A stretch of 64,000 bases of DNA from Streptomyces luteolifulvus. GTDB lineage: Bacteria; Actinomycetota; Actinomycetes; Streptomycetales; Streptomycetaceae. How positions within the stretch are numbered: position 1 is the first letter of the stretch; each line of letters opens with the position of its first letter. The translations under genes and the position numbers were made by a program. Where the stretch lies: the NCBI RefSeq assembly GCF_008806595.1, contig NZ_VZRB01000036.1, positions 1-64,000 of the forward strand, read 5' to 3'. Below, one piece after another: positions 25,492-35,577 of the stretch. The notes beneath the pieces are model-generated. The model was not told the DNA's origin. It made no database searches and was given only the letters and a program-made list of their open reading frames with translations.

Positions 25492-27870
25492 TCACTCCAG
25501 GACCGCTCCGGGGGCCACATGAAAGCGGGTCGCGTCCGGGAGGGCGCGGCGGTCGTGGGATTCCAGCATGTCCCTGCGCTCGAACCATTCGCTCAGGCGG
25601 GTACGGGCCTGCTCGTCGCGTTTGCGGAAGCGGTCGTCCGCGCCGTCGGTCTCCGCGGACGAGATCTCGCGGAGCAGGACGCGGATCGGCGCCGTTTCGT
25701 CCTCCGCCAAGTGGAGAGCCAGGACGGAGAAGGCCGTGCCCGGAGGGAACACCACCTCCGGTTCGTCGTCCGTCCCGAGGAAGACGGACGTGCGGCGGCC
25801 GGTGGTGGACCAGATTCCGAATTCGACCGCGCCCTCCAGCTCCGCGTCGCACGCCGGGACGGCCGCCACCGCTGCGGGCTCGACGAGAACCGTGCCCGGC
25901 ACGTACCGGTCCAGCGGCACCCGCTCTGCCGGGGCCGCGAGCATGACCGCCCCGTAGTGCCCCGGCAGGCGGCGCAGACCTGATTCCAGGCAGCGCAGTA
26001 GCGGGGTGAAGGGGCCGGGCGCGGCCGCCCGCGCGGCCTCGGCCAGTCCCGAGCGGGACCCCAAGTCGGGAGCGTCGGCCTGGTACAGGGCGATGGCGAC
26101 CATGTCCGGCTTGAGGCCGTCCTGCGCCGTGGAGCGCAGCGAAGGCAGCCGGGAGGCCAGCAGCTCCGCCTTGCTGGCGAGGATGTGGTACTTCTCGCCC
26201 AGGAGTTCCCGGAGAGCCGCTCGATCGTCCGGGCCGCTGCCGCCGCCCGGTTTCGACGGGGGGACGGGCATCGGTGAGGTGCCGGGAGCCTCCCTCATCG
26301 CGGGCTGCGCCTCCTGCGGAGCCGGGGCCGGACTCGGGGACAAGGTGGGAGTCGCAACGCGTGCCGGGGTCGGAGCCTGCGCCTCGGTGATCGCTTCGTT
26401 CGCGGTCCGGGGCGGGACCGGTCCGGTACGGGGTTGGGGGGCGGGCTCGGGCGCCGGCGCCGGGCGGGAGTTCGTACGGCCCAGCCAGCGCAGGTCCAGT
26501 TCCCCCGCCCAGGAACGGGGCTGCTCCTCTTCGGACGCGTAACCGTGGAGCAGCAGTCCGCACGGCTCCGTCGCGCCCAGGTCCGGCAGCGCGGCCAGTA
26601 CTCCGGGCAGTGCCCGCCGGACCTCGGGACCGACGGGTCGTTCCCCGTCGCCCACGATCAGGATCGGGCCGGCCGGGTCGGGGCGCACCGTACGGGGGCG
26701 CGCGTCCGGAGCCCGGTCCGCCGGGCGCAGCCAGAGTCCCGCCGGGACGAGTTCGATGCGCCAGCCCTCCAGGTCCGCGCACGCGTACGACGCCGGGGCC
26801 GTCGCCTCCGGGCCGGACAGCCGCAGCCACGCGGACGGCACCACGCGGTCGTGTACGGGCGAGGCAGCGAGTTCCACCAGGAGGGGCTGCCAGGTTGGCG
26901 TGCCCTGTCCGTCGAGGAACGTGGTGGCGTGGTCGTCGATCGTCCGTACGGGCAGGCCGATCGCCGCCCGCACCGTACGGTCGAGGCGGTCCGCGAGGGC
27001 CACCGCCATGACGACGAGGTCGGACGGGTCGGCCCACGGCGCGGCCAGGAGGAGGTGTCGCGCGCCGGCGGCATCCGCCGGTACCCGGTCCAGGAGTTCG
27101 GCGGCGGGCAGCGCGGGGCGGGCCGGTGTTCCCACACCCAGGAGGAAGGTGTCCGGGCCGACGCCGATCAGCGGCTCGACCGCCTTGGGCGGTTCTCCCA
27201 GCCAGATTCCACCCGGAACCGCGCGGCTGTCCTCCGCCGGATCCTCCCCCGGCTCCCCGGTCGGCGTCGCTCCGATTGCGTGCGCGCCGCCCTGGGACTC
27301 CGCCACAACGGGAACGGGCGGCGCGGGGGGTGGGAGCGGCTCCTCCGCCTCCGGGGCCTCCGCCTCCGGGTCCTCTTCTTCCTGCTCCTCTTCTTCCCGC
27401 TCCTCCGACTCCCACGGCTCCTGGGCCTGCGGTTCCGCCGGAGGCCACCCCGGGCCCAGTTCGTACGGTTCCTCCCCAGGTTCCGAAAGCCACCAGGTGC
27501 CCGTTTCCGCGAGGCGCAGCGTGCCGTCCGGTTCGACGCTGACCACGCCGTCCGGGGCGACCACCGTGAAGTCCGCCGCCTTGGCGACCCCCTGCACCGG
27601 GCGGCCGCCGCCGGGGCCCCGCGCGGCCAGGCCCGAAGCGGCGAGCACCAGGCGGGTCGCGCCGCGCTCCCCGGCGAGGGCCACCAGGTCCGGCAGGGCG
27701 CGGCGGAGGACCGGTGCTGCGTCCGGCGCTGCGGCCAGCACCAGGAGCGCACCGGGCAGCGGGGGCAGCCCGCTCAGCACGGGCGTCAGGGCGGCAGCCG
27801 TCTCCTCGGACGCGATCACCATGTGCGGGCCGACGGGGTGCGTGCCCGATGCGGGGGCGGACGTGGTCAT
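25492..27870 (-). CDS. Large ESX-linked protein with ADP-ribosyltransferase-like C-terminus
   Basis: Predicted 792 residues, ATG at 27870 overlapping the eccC stop (ATGA), so it is translationally coupled to the secretion ATPase. The N-terminal half contains repeated alpha/beta units (PVLSGLPPLPGALLVLAAAP type) with an acidic Glu-rich tract and Pro-rich linkers. The last 190 residues look like an ADP-ribosyltransferase fold: FGIWSTTGRR in the place of the STS strand, and DDEPEVVFPPGTAFSVLAL, where E-P-E sits at the ExE motif before the FPPGT strand. The Arg of the R-S-E triad is not clearly present at the expected first strand. It may be a T7SS substrate or a regulatory pseudo-enzyme. The function is inferred only. 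Confidence 0.7.
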   Translation of the reverse strand: MTTSAPASGTHPVGPHMVIASEETAAALTPVLSGLPPLPGALLVLAAAPDAAPVLRRALPDLVALAGERGATRLVLAASGLAARGPGGGRPVQGVAKAADFTVVAPDGVVSVEPDGTLRLAETGTWWLSEPGEEPYELGPGWPPAEPQAQEPWESEEREEEEQEEEDPEAEAPEAEEPLPPPAPPVPVVAESQGGAHAIGATPTGEPGEDPAEDSRAVPGGIWLGEPPKAVEPLIGVGPDTFLLGVGTPARPALPAAELLDRVPADAAGARHLLLAAPWADPSDLVVMAVALADRLDRTVRAAIGLPVRTIDDHATTFLDGQGTPTWQPLLVELAASPVHDRVVPSAWLRLSGPEATAPASYACADLEGWRIELVPAGLWLRPADRAPDARPRTVRPDPAGPILIVGDGERPVGPEVRRALPGVLAALPDLGATEPCGLLLHGYASEEEQPRSWAGELDLRWLGRTNSRPAPAPEPAPQPRTGPVPPRTANEAITEAQAPTPARVATPTLSPSPAPAPQEAQPAMREAPGTSPMPVPPSKPGGGSGPDDRAALRELLGEKYHILASKAELLASRLPSLRSTAQDGLKPDMVAIALYQADAPDLGSRSGLAEAARAAAPGPFTPLLRCLESGLRRLPGHYGAVMLAAPAERVPLDRYVPGTVLVEPAAVAAVPACDAELEGAVEFGIWSTTGRRTSVFLGTDDEPEVVFPPGTAFSVLALHLAEDETAPIRVLLREISSAETDGADDRFRKRDEQARTRLSEWFERRDMLESHDRRALPDATRFHVAPGAVLE

Positions 27871-30800
27871 CCGGGGTGTCCGTTCTGCGCGGTGCGGCCG
27901 TCGGGGTCGAGCAGCGGGGTCTGGAGTTGCACCGTGCGGCGGCGGGTGATGTGCAGCGCGCGTCCGGTGGGCAGCACCTTCGGCTTCGTGCTGCCGAAGA
28001 GATGACCCTCGGTGGGCGGGCAGGACAGCAGGACGGCCGGAGTGTTGACGTCCTGGAGCTTGCGCAGGAGCGGGTCGGACAGCCCGCGGCCGGCGCCGTT
28101 GGCGGAGCGGGCGACGATGATGTGCAGGCCGATCTCCGCGCCCTGGGCAAGGTTGTCGAGGACGGCCGCGAAGGGGTGGGCCGACAGCGAGCCGTTGACC
28201 AGGTCGTAGTCGTCTACGAGTACGAAGAGTTCCGGGCCGCTCCACCAATCGCGCAGCCGGAGCCGGTCCGGGGTGATGTCGGCGGCCGGGACGCGGTTGG
28301 CGATCGCTTTGCCCGCGCCGGTGATCATCTGGCGCAGCGGGTCCGCGGAGACCGCGTAGCCGAGGCGGTACTCCTCAGGCACGGTCTCGTACATCTCGCG
28401 GCGGAAGTCGGCCAGCATCAGGCGGCCCTGGTCGGAGGTGTAGGCGCGCATGATCTGGGTGGCGATGTGCTTGAGCAGGTTGGTCTTGCCGGTCTCGCTG
28501 TCGCCGACGACGATCAGGTGCGGGTCCTGGGAGAAGTCGTGCCACAGCGGCTGGACGTCGTTCTCCTCCAGACCGAGCGGGATCCGCAGGGAGCCGTGGG
28601 GCTCGGGGAGGTCGGCGGCGTCGAGGACGAGGGGAAGCATCCGGACCTCGGGGGCGCGCGGGCCGGTCCAGTGGTCGGCGACGACGTCGACCAGGTCGGC
28701 GACGCCCTCGCCGAGGTCGTGGACGGAGCCGACGCCGTCCATGCGGGGCAGCGCGCACAGGAAGTGCATCTGGTCGGCGGTCAGGCCGCGGCCGGGCATC
28801 TTGGGGACTTTGGCCGCCGCCCGCATGTTGACGACCGAGTCCACGGCGTCGCCCAGGCGCAGTTCGAAGCGGGTCTGCAGCTGGTCGCGGAGGGCGCCGG
28901 TGATCTCGCCCCAGCGGGTGGTGCCGACGAACAGATGGACGCCGTAGTTGAGTCCGCGCTGGGAAATGAGGGTGAGGGGCTGGACCAGGTCCATGAAATC
29001 CTGGCGCAGCGTGTTCCAGCCGTCGATGACCAGGAACACGTCTCCATGCGGGTCGTCGGGGAGTTCGCCCGCCGCCTTCTTGCGACGGAAGGCGGCGACG
29101 GAGTCGACGCCGAGTTCGGCGAAGTACTTCTCGCGGCGGGTGATGACCGCGTTGACCTCGGCGACGGTCCGGACGACCCGGTCCGGGTCGTGCCGGCCGG
29201 TGACCCCGCCGACGTGCGGCAGGCTGCGCAGGCTCGACAGGGCGCCGCCGCCGAAGTCCAGGCAGTAGAACTGCACTTCGGCCGGGGTGTGGGTGAGGGA
29301 GAGCGCCGTCATCAGGGTGCGGATGAGGGTGGACTTGCCGGACTGCGGGGCGCCGGCGATGCCGATGTGGCCGTCGGCGCCGCCGAGGTCGGCCACGAGC
29401 AGGTCGCGGACCTGCTGGAATGGCTTGTCCACGACACCGACGGGGACTTTGAGCGTGCCGCGCTCCTCGCCCCCGGCGGTGAAGCCGTGTTCGGGGTCGG
29501 GTCCGATCGGGGGCAGCAGTTCGTCCAGGGTCGGCGGCACGTCGAGGGGCGGCAGCCACACCTGGTATGCGGGGGGACCGGCGTCGACCAGGCGTTCGGC
29601 GGCGATGTCGAGGAGCGTCCGAGTCTCCTCGGCCGCGGTCTCCTCGTCCGGGTCGGGGGCGGCGGGCAGCACGCGCGGGGCCACGTAGTCGGTGCCGAGG
29701 GCGACGACCTGGCCCTCGATCACCGAACGCCGGGCGGCCGGGCGGCGCTTGGGCCGGTAGGTGCCGGAGACGTAGGCGGCCTTGAAGCGGGTGAGGGTGG
29801 AGATGTCGCTGCGCAGGTAGCCGTTGCCGGGCTGGGAGGGGAGCTGGTAGGCGTCGGGGACGCCCAGAACACCCCTGGACTCCATGGCGGAGAAGGTCCG
29901 CAGACCGATCCGGTACGACAGGTGGGACTCCAGCTGGTGCACGCGTCCTTCGTCGAGGCGTTGGGAGGCGAGCAGCAGGTGGACGCCGAGGGAGCGGCCG
30001 AGTCGGCCGATCATGACGAACAGATCCATGAAGTCGCGGTGGGCCGAGAGCAGTTCGGAGAACTCGTCGACGACGACGAAGAGGGTGGGCAGCGGGTCCA
30101 GCGGAGTGCCGGTGGCACGGGCGCTCTCGTACTCCAGGAGGGAGGCGTAGTTCCCGGCGGCGCGCAGCAGTTCCTGGCGGCGGATCATCTCGCCGTGCAG
30201 CGCGTCGCGCATGCGGTCGACCAGGTCGGCCTCGTCGGCGAGGTTGGTGATGACGGCGGAGGTGTGGGGCAGGCCGTCCAGGCCGAGGAAGGTGGCGCCG
30301 CCCTTGAAGTCGACGAGGACGAAGTTGAGGATCTCCGAGGAGTGGGTCAGGGCCAGGGCGAGGACGAGGGTGCGCAGCAGTTCGGACTTGCCGGAGCCGG
30401 TGGCACCGATCAGCATGCCGTGCGGGCCCATGCCGCCCTGGGCGGATTCCTTGATGTCGAGGTCGATGGGGGTGCCGTCGGGGCCGAGGCCGAGCGGAAC
30501 CCGGAGCTTGTTGGACTGGTTGCGCCGCGCCCATTGCTCCTTGGCGTCGAAGCCGTACAGGTCGGGGATGCCGAGCAGGCCGGCCAGATCGAAGTCGGTC
30601 TCCAGGGGTTCACCCGCGTCGACACTGTCGCCGAGCCGGTACGGGGCCATGGCGGCGGCCAGCCGGGTGGTGGCGGCGGGGGTGAGGCCGTCGGGGACAC
30701 CGAGCCGGGTGATCTCGTCCTTGCGGTTGCGGTCGGCGCCGACCATCTCCAGGGTGCCGGGGTCGTCGGGGGTGCCGGTGATCCGCAGCCGGAGGGTGAG

Positions 30801-31928
30801 TCGGCCGTGTTTCCACTCCAGGGTGGAGCCGACGTCGATGACGGTGGCATTGCGGTAGCCGCCGAGCGCGGCGCGATGGGGGGCGGTGAAGACGGCCCCG
30901 TCGAGTACGACGACGGTGTACGGCTCGTCGCGGCTGGGGGTGGCGTCGGGCTCGTAGGGCGGCCGGGCGCCGAACTCCTCACCGAGCAGCTGCTCCAGTT
31001 CGCCGATGGTTCCGGCGACGAGCCGCAGCGGCCCGGCGCCGTCGGTCTCGTGGGGGTGCAGGGCGTGCGGGAGCCACTTGGTCCATTCCCAGTGGGTGCG
31101 CCGGTCGGGCGCTGCGACGACCGCGATACGCAGTTCGTCGGGGGCGTGGAAGGTGGCCATCTGGGCGAGGATCGCGCGGACCAGGGCGCGGGACCGGTCG
31201 TCGTCGGGGCCGGCCCCGGCCTCGCCCTCGGTCCGGGTGGTCTCAGCGGCGGCCGAGGAGCCGGCGTCAGCGCCGGTGCGGATCAGGACGTGGGCGAAGC
31301 CGCGCAGATGGATGGCGACGGGCTGGTCGGCGACGGAGCCGTACGCGTGGATGAAGCGGCGCAGCGCGTGGGCGCTGAGCGGTTCGAGGTCCTCGACCGG
31401 TTTGGTGGCGAGCGGGGCGAGGCGCACGGCGAGGCGCTGGGAGCCCAGCGCGATCCGTACGTCGCTGAAGTCGGGGTGGGAGGAGCGTCGTTCCCACAGG
31501 CGCGAGGTCCGTACCAGGAAGGGCAGTTCGGCCGGGTCGGGGTGGCGCCAGGCCAGAGCCTCCTGCTGGCGGAGGATCTCCTTGCGCACCTGCTGCCGCA
31601 TCTGTGACAGGTAGCGCAGGTAGTCGCGGCGTTCGCCGGTCAGTTCCTGCTTGCGGTCGGCGTTGCCGCGCATGATCTGGGTGACGACCATGCCGATCGC
31701 GGACACGGCCATGGTGCCCATGGCGATGTACGTCATCAAGCCGCCGTTGGGGCGCAGGAAGATGAAGACCATGGAGAGCGAGGACAGCGCCATCGGCACC
31801 ATGGTGATGATGGTGCCCAGGCCGTTCTGCTTCTCGGGCAGGCCGGGGGGCTCCTGGAGCTGGATCTCGCCGTCCGGCATCTCGGGACCCGGCCGCCGCG
31901 GCGGGCGGTTGACTTGCACCACGGTCAA
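27867..31928 (-). CDS. eccC: EccC type VII secretion FtsK/SpoIIIE ATPase
   Basis: Predicted 1353 residues with two membrane segments near residues 40-90 (IITMVPMALSSLSMVFIFL, then IAMGTMAVSAIGMVVTQIM). Three ATPase domains follow, with Walker A motifs IGATGSGKSELL near 487, IAGAPQSGKSTLIRTL near 860 and VGDSETGKTNLLKHI near 1145. The length equals a fused EccCa/EccCb as in other actinobacterial ESX systems, and all three P-loops keep Lys. It is the motor that recognises and drives ESX substrates through the membrane channel. It is transcribed divergently from eccD/eccB, with 183 bases between it and the first plus-strand gene, and is coupled to the following ADP-ribosyltransferase-like gene. 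Confidence 0.95.
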   Translation of the reverse strand: MTVVQVNRPPRRPGPEMPDGEIQLQEPPGLPEKQNGLGTIITMVPMALSSLSMVFIFLRPNGGLMTYIAMGTMAVSAIGMVVTQIMRGNADRKQELTGERRDYLRYLSQMRQQVRKEILRQQEALAWRHPDPAELPFLVRTSRLWERRSSHPDFSDVRIALGSQRLAVRLAPLATKPVEDLEPLSAHALRRFIHAYGSVADQPVAIHLRGFAHVLIRTGADAGSSAAAETTRTEGEAGAGPDDDRSRALVRAILAQMATFHAPDELRIAVVAAPDRRTHWEWTKWLPHALHPHETDGAGPLRLVAGTIGELEQLLGEEFGARPPYEPDATPSRDEPYTVVVLDGAVFTAPHRAALGGYRNATVIDVGSTLEWKHGRLTLRLRITGTPDDPGTLEMVGADRNRKDEITRLGVPDGLTPAATTRLAAAMAPYRLGDSVDAGEPLETDFDLAGLLGIPDLYGFDAKEQWARRNQSNKLRVPLGLGPDGTPIDLDIKESAQGGMGPHGMLIGATGSGKSELLRTLVLALALTHSSEILNFVLVDFKGGATFLGLDGLPHTSAVITNLADEADLVDRMRDALHGEMIRRQELLRAAGNYASLLEYESARATGTPLDPLPTLFVVVDEFSELLSAHRDFMDLFVMIGRLGRSLGVHLLLASQRLDEGRVHQLESHLSYRIGLRTFSAMESRGVLGVPDAYQLPSQPGNGYLRSDISTLTRFKAAYVSGTYRPKRRPAARRSVIEGQVVALGTDYVAPRVLPAAPDPDEETAAEETRTLLDIAAERLVDAGPPAYQVWLPPLDVPPTLDELLPPIGPDPEHGFTAGGEERGTLKVPVGVVDKPFQQVRDLLVADLGGADGHIGIAGAPQSGKSTLIRTLMTALSLTHTPAEVQFYCLDFGGGALSSLRSLPHVGGVTGRHDPDRVVRTVAEVNAVITRREKYFAELGVDSVAAFRRKKAAGELPDDPHGDVFLVIDGWNTLRQDFMDLVQPLTLISQRGLNYGVHLFVGTTRWGEITGALRDQLQTRFELRLGDAVDSVVNMRAAAKVPKMPGRGLTADQMHFLCALPRMDGVGSVHDLGEGVADLVDVVADHWTGPRAPEVRMLPLVLDAADLPEPHGSLRIPLGLEENDVQPLWHDFSQDPHLIVVGDSETGKTNLLKHIATQIMRAYTSDQGRLMLADFRREMYETVPEEYRLGYAVSADPLRQMITGAGKAIANRVPAADITPDRLRLRDWWSGPELFVLVDDYDLVNGSLSAHPFAAVLDNLAQGAEIGLHIIVARSANGAGRGLSDPLLRKLQDVNTPAVLLSCPPTEGHLFGSTKPKVLPTGRALHITRRRTVQLQTPLLDPDGRTAQNGHPG

Positions 31929-32111
31929 CGAACAACGCTCCTCACGCCTGGCGGCCGATTCCGTGCGGTTTCCTCGTCAGTCGGGAACGGATGGGAGGTA
32001 CGGAACGGTTCACCGCGTCCGTACGGTGACTTCGGGTGAACCCCGGCGGCGGGCAGGCGCGTTGACCACAGCGGCGAGGAGGGAGCCGAGGAACAGGGAA
32101 CGGGGAACGGC
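31929..32111. promoter_or_regulatory. Divergent control region of the type VII locus
   Basis: 183 bases between eccC and the plus-strand run must hold both promoters. GC-rich with several CCGTACGG-type short palindromes around 32010-32020. A TTGACC hexamer occurs near 32062 but without a matched -10. Confidence 0.4.
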
Positions 32112-32504
32112 GTGCGCGTGTACTACGAGAACGACGAGGACGATGAGGGGTGCGAGATGCGGGCGCTGCTGCGCGGGTGGCTGTCGGACGTCTGCCCTGA
32201 GGACGGGGATCCACTCGGCGGGGCCATCACCGGGCTGGACGTGCCGGAGGCCCCCGCGTCCGAGGTGGCGGACGTGCTCGCCCGGCTGCTCGGGCCCGTT
32301 TGCGGGGCCGACGCGCCGGAACCGGAGGCACGGCTGATCGCACGCACGCTCGTGGTCGACGAGCATCCGTCGGCGGCCCGCTGGAGCGGGAGCGAGCGGC
32401 GGTCGGTGGCCGAGCTGGCGGCCGTGCTCGTGGCGCGGTACGGCGAGGAGGGCGTCGAGGCGCTCGTGCGGGAGCTGCGGGGCGAGCCGCGTGCGGGCGG
32501 CTGA
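32112..32504 (+). CDS. Small acidic protein of the ESX locus, unknown
   Basis: Predicted 130 residues from GTG 32112 (GTG 32118 is an alternative). Very acidic at the start (ENDEDDEGCE), then mixed helices such as SEVADVLARLLGPV and a C-terminal SVAELAAVLVARYGEEGVEAL helix. No membrane segment or signal peptide. It sits between the divergent promoter region and eccD. I do not recognise the family. A cytosolic chaperone or regulator role would fit the position but is not shown. Confidence 0.6.
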   Translation: MRVYYENDEDDEGCEMRALLRGWLSDVCPEDGDPLGGAITGLDVPEAPASEVADVLARLLGPVCGADAPEPEARLIARTLVVDEHPSAARWSGSERRSVAELAAVLVARYGEEGVEALVRELRGEPRAGG

Positions 32505-32586
32505 ACCCGCTGCCGGGGCGCTTCCGTTCCCCTGTCCGCCGAGGGCGTTCCGGCCTCGGCGGGACAGCAGGAAGGACACGCGGACA

Positions 32587-33966
32587 GTGAGCGGTAGCGC
32601 GGCGGCGGGGCTGTGCCGGTTGAGGTTCCACGGGCCGCACAAGGTGGTGGAGCTCTCCGTACCGGCCGACGTGCCCCTGGCGGATCTGTTGCCGACCATC
32701 GTCGGCTACTGCGGCGACGACCTGGACGAGAGGGCCGTCGAGGCGGGCGGATGGGTGCTCCAGCGGCTCGGTGAGGAGCCGCTGGACGAGGAGCGGGCGG
32801 CGGAGGCCCTGGGGCTGCGCGACGGCGAGCGTCTCTACCTGCGGATGCGCCGCGAGGCGCTGCCGGAGGTGCACTTCGACGACATCGTCGACGGCGTGGC
32901 GTCCGGGCTGGAGCGGCGCGGCGGCGGCTGGCACCCCGCCCTCACCCACCACATGGCCCTCGGCGTCGCGCTGCTCGCGCTGGCGGGCGGTTTCGCCCTC
33001 CTGGCCCTCTCCGGCGGGCTCGGTTCGCTGCGGGTGGTCGCGGCGGCCGGCATCGGGGGCCTGCTGCTGCTCGGCGCGGGCAGCGCCGCACGGGCTGTGG
33101 GCGACGCGGGGGCGGGTACGGCGCTCGGTACGGCGGCGGTGCCCTATCTGGCGCTGAGCGGGGCGCTGCTGCCGGCCGGGGGGAGCGACCTGACGGCCGC
33201 CCGGCTGCTCGCGGGCGGTTCGGCGGCGGCCGGTGCGTCGGTCCTGGCGCTGGCGTCCGTGGCCTGTTCGACGCCCTTGTTCCTCGGGCTGCTCGTCACC
33301 TCGGTCACCGCGTCGGCGGCGGGGGCGCTCGTCCTGGCGGGGCTCTCGGCCTCGGAGACGGCGGGGGCGCTGGCCGTGCTCGTGGTGGCGTTCGGGGCGT
33401 TCCTGCCCGGCTTCGCCTTTCGGCTCTCGGGGCTGAAGCTCCCCGCACTGCCGCGCCGGGCCGCGGAGTTGCAGGAGGACATCGAGCCGTACCCGGCGCA
33501 GGACGTCGTGGACCGCAGCGCCGTGGCCGACGGCTATCTGACCGCCTTCCATGGGGTGACCGGCGCGGTGTGCGCCGCCTGCCTCACGCTGCTGGCGCCC
33601 GCGCCCGGCTGGGCCGCGGCGGCGCTGGCCGCCGTGCTGTCGCTGCTGCTGATCCTGCACGTCCGGGAGGTCGGCTCCCGGTGGCAGCGCCTGGCCCTGA
33701 TCCTGCCTGGCGTGTACGGGCTCACCCTGCTCGCGACCGGGTGGGCGCTCTCTTTCGGCCCGACGGGCCGGCTGGGTCTGCTGACGGGCCTGGTGGCGGC
33801 CGCCGCGGCGCTCGCGATCATCTCGTGGACGTTGCCGGGGCGGCGACTGCTGCCGTACTGGGGGCGGGCCGCCGACCTGCTGCACAGTGCGCTGGCGCTC
33901 AGCCTGATCCCGCTGGCGCTGACCGAGGCCGGGGTGTTCGCGTGGGCGCGCGCGCTCAACGGTTGA
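32587..33966 (+). CDS. eccD: EccD type VII secretion membrane protein
   Basis: Predicted 459 residues from GTG 32587 after a GGAAGGAC site. An N-terminal ubiquitin-like domain of about 95 residues (LCRLRFHGPHKVVELSVPAD) is followed by eleven hydrophobic helices, the hallmark of EccD. EccD forms the bulk of the ESX inner-membrane pore, with two copies per protomer. It is followed after 58 bases by eccB. The ORF could extend to 32491, but that part lies in an unlikely Arg/Pro-rich composition and overlaps the previous gene. Confidence 0.92.
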   Translation: MSGSAAAGLCRLRFHGPHKVVELSVPADVPLADLLPTIVGYCGDDLDERAVEAGGWVLQRLGEEPLDEERAAEALGLRDGERLYLRMRREALPEVHFDDIVDGVASGLERRGGGWHPALTHHMALGVALLALAGGFALLALSGGLGSLRVVAAAGIGGLLLLGAGSAARAVGDAGAGTALGTAAVPYLALSGALLPAGGSDLTAARLLAGGSAAAGASVLALASVACSTPLFLGLLVTSVTASAAGALVLAGLSASETAGALAVLVVAFGAFLPGFAFRLSGLKLPALPRRAAELQEDIEPYPAQDVVDRSAVADGYLTAFHGVTGAVCAACLTLLAPAPGWAAAALAAVLSLLLILHVREVGSRWQRLALILPGVYGLTLLATGWALSFGPTGRLGLLTGLVAAAAALAIISWTLPGRRLLPYWGRAADLLHSALALSLIPLALTEAGVFAWARALNG

Positions 33967-34024
33967 GCGGCGCGCCCGCGAACACGCCCGGCCCCCGACG
34001 TACCTTTCCCACCGAGGAGTTCAC

Positions 34025-35482
34025 ATGCAGTCCAGACGCGACCAGGTACAGGCCCACCTGTTCGTGATGAGCAGGCTCGGGGCCGGGATGCTGCGGGGCG
34101 AGCCCGACGCGCTGGACCTCGCGCCCCGGCGGACCACCCGAGGGGTGCGTTCCGGACTGTTCATCGCCGTGATCATCGCCCTGGTCATGGGCCTGTACGG
34201 AGCGATCAAGCCGGGCGGCGCGACGGGCTGGGCCAAGCCGGGGACCCTGGTGGTCGTCAAGGAGACGGGCGCCCGGTACCTGTTCGTCGGCGGGGAGCTG
34301 CGGCCGGTGCTCAACCAGGCCAGTGCCCGGCTCGTGGCCGGGGACAAGATGACCGTCACGCAGGTCGGCCTGAGCTCGCTCGGGGCGGTGCCGCGCGGCG
34401 GGCCGGTGGGGATCGTGGGCGCGCCGGACGGGCTTCCGGCCGCGTCCGCGCTGGACCGGGACGACTGGCTGGTGTGCGGTCTGATCCAGGCCACGGCGTC
34501 GGGGCGGCCCGGCCCGGTGGTCGCGGTGGCCGTCGGCTCGGCGGGCGCGGGTCGGGCGCTGGGCCCCGGTCAGGGGGTCCTGGTGACCGACTCGGACGGC
34601 ACCGAGCACGTGCTGTGGCAGGGGAGGCGGCTCCGGTTGGGCGCGGGCACGGGTACGGCGCTCGGCTACGGCAGGGCCACCCCGTTCCCGGTGGCGGCGT
34701 CCTACCTCAATTCCCTTCCCGCGGGCCCCGATCTGGCCCTGCCGGAGATCGCGGGGCGTGGCACGGCCGGTCCCGCTCTGGCCGGGCGGGAGACCAGGAT
34801 CGGCCAGCTCTTCACGGGCCCGGACGGCGAACCGTACGTCCTGACCCTCAAGGGCCTGGCGGCGCTCGACCGCACCCATTTCGAGCTGCTGCGCGGCGAC
34901 CCGCGCACGCAGCGCGAGGCTTACGCAGGGGCGCCGGCGACCGCCGTGGCGGTGGGCGCCGCCGATCTGGCCGCCCACTCGGCGCCGGCCGGGACTCTGC
35001 CGAACGCGGGCCTTCCGGCGACGCCGCCGAAGCTGGTGGAGCCGGGTGCCGGGCAGGGCGTGTGCACGGCGGTGCGGCCCTCGGCGGACGGCGGGCCCGG
35101 CACCCTGGTGACCGTGACCGACGCGGCGGCGGTCGCGGGCCGGCCGGTGACGCCCCAGCCGGGCGTGACGGCGGCGTGCGGCATGGCGGACCTGGTCTCG
35201 GTGCGACCCGGGGGCGGCGCGCTGGTGCGGGCGCTGTCCGGGGCGGGCGCGGCCGGGGCGACATACCTGGTCGCGGACAACGGTGTGAAGTACCCGCTGC
35301 CGACACCGGAGTCCGTGAAAGCCCTCGGCTACGCGGGCGCGACGGCGATGGGGGTGCCCGCGACGCTGCTGACCATGCTGCCGTCGGGGCCGGCCCTGGA
35401 TCCGTCGGCGCTGGCGGCGGCGGGGGTGGTCGACGCGACGGTGGGCGTTCCGGCTCCGGTCTGCCCCGGTGCGAAGTCGTAG
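34025..35482 (+). CDS. eccB: EccB type VII secretion protein
   Basis: Predicted 485 residues, ATG at 34025 with an AGGAG site. A short cytosolic N-terminus (MQSRRDQVQAHLFVMSRLG, a conserved EccB start), one membrane helix near 45-70 (GLFIAVIIALVMGLYGAI), then a large extracytoplasmic region with repeated folds, e.g. GTLVVVKETGARYLF and GDKMTVTQVGLSSLG. EccB is the periplasmic-side component of the ESX membrane complex. Order eccD-eccB followed by esx genes is typical of Streptomyces ESX loci. Confidence 0.93.
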   Translation: MQSRRDQVQAHLFVMSRLGAGMLRGEPDALDLAPRRTTRGVRSGLFIAVIIALVMGLYGAIKPGGATGWAKPGTLVVVKETGARYLFVGGELRPVLNQASARLVAGDKMTVTQVGLSSLGAVPRGGPVGIVGAPDGLPAASALDRDDWLVCGLIQATASGRPGPVVAVAVGSAGAGRALGPGQGVLVTDSDGTEHVLWQGRRLRLGAGTGTALGYGRATPFPVAASYLNSLPAGPDLALPEIAGRGTAGPALAGRETRIGQLFTGPDGEPYVLTLKGLAALDRTHFELLRGDPRTQREAYAGAPATAVAVGAADLAAHSAPAGTLPNAGLPATPPKLVEPGAGQGVCTAVRPSADGGPGTLVTVTDAAAVAGRPVTPQPGVTAACGMADLVSVRPGGGALVRALSGAGAAGATYLVADNGVKYPLPTPESVKALGYAGATAMGVPATLLTMLPSGPALDPSALAAAGVVDATVGVPAPVCPGAKS

Positions 35483-35577
35483 AACGCGAAGAACCGCGAC
35501 GGCCGCCGAGCGGCGGTGAACCCCGCGCCGTGAACGGCCCGTTCCCTCTGTCGGGAACCCAACCGACCGTACGATCC

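Noticed and set aside
25143..25520. Minus-strand open frame between the SARP and ESX genes
   Set aside because: Overlaps both gene ends and has no recognisable feature.
28000..31607. Very long plus-strand open frame opposite eccC
   Set aside because: A mirror of the eccC reading frame caused by high-GC codon bias. The minus strand has three P-loop motifs and membrane segments.
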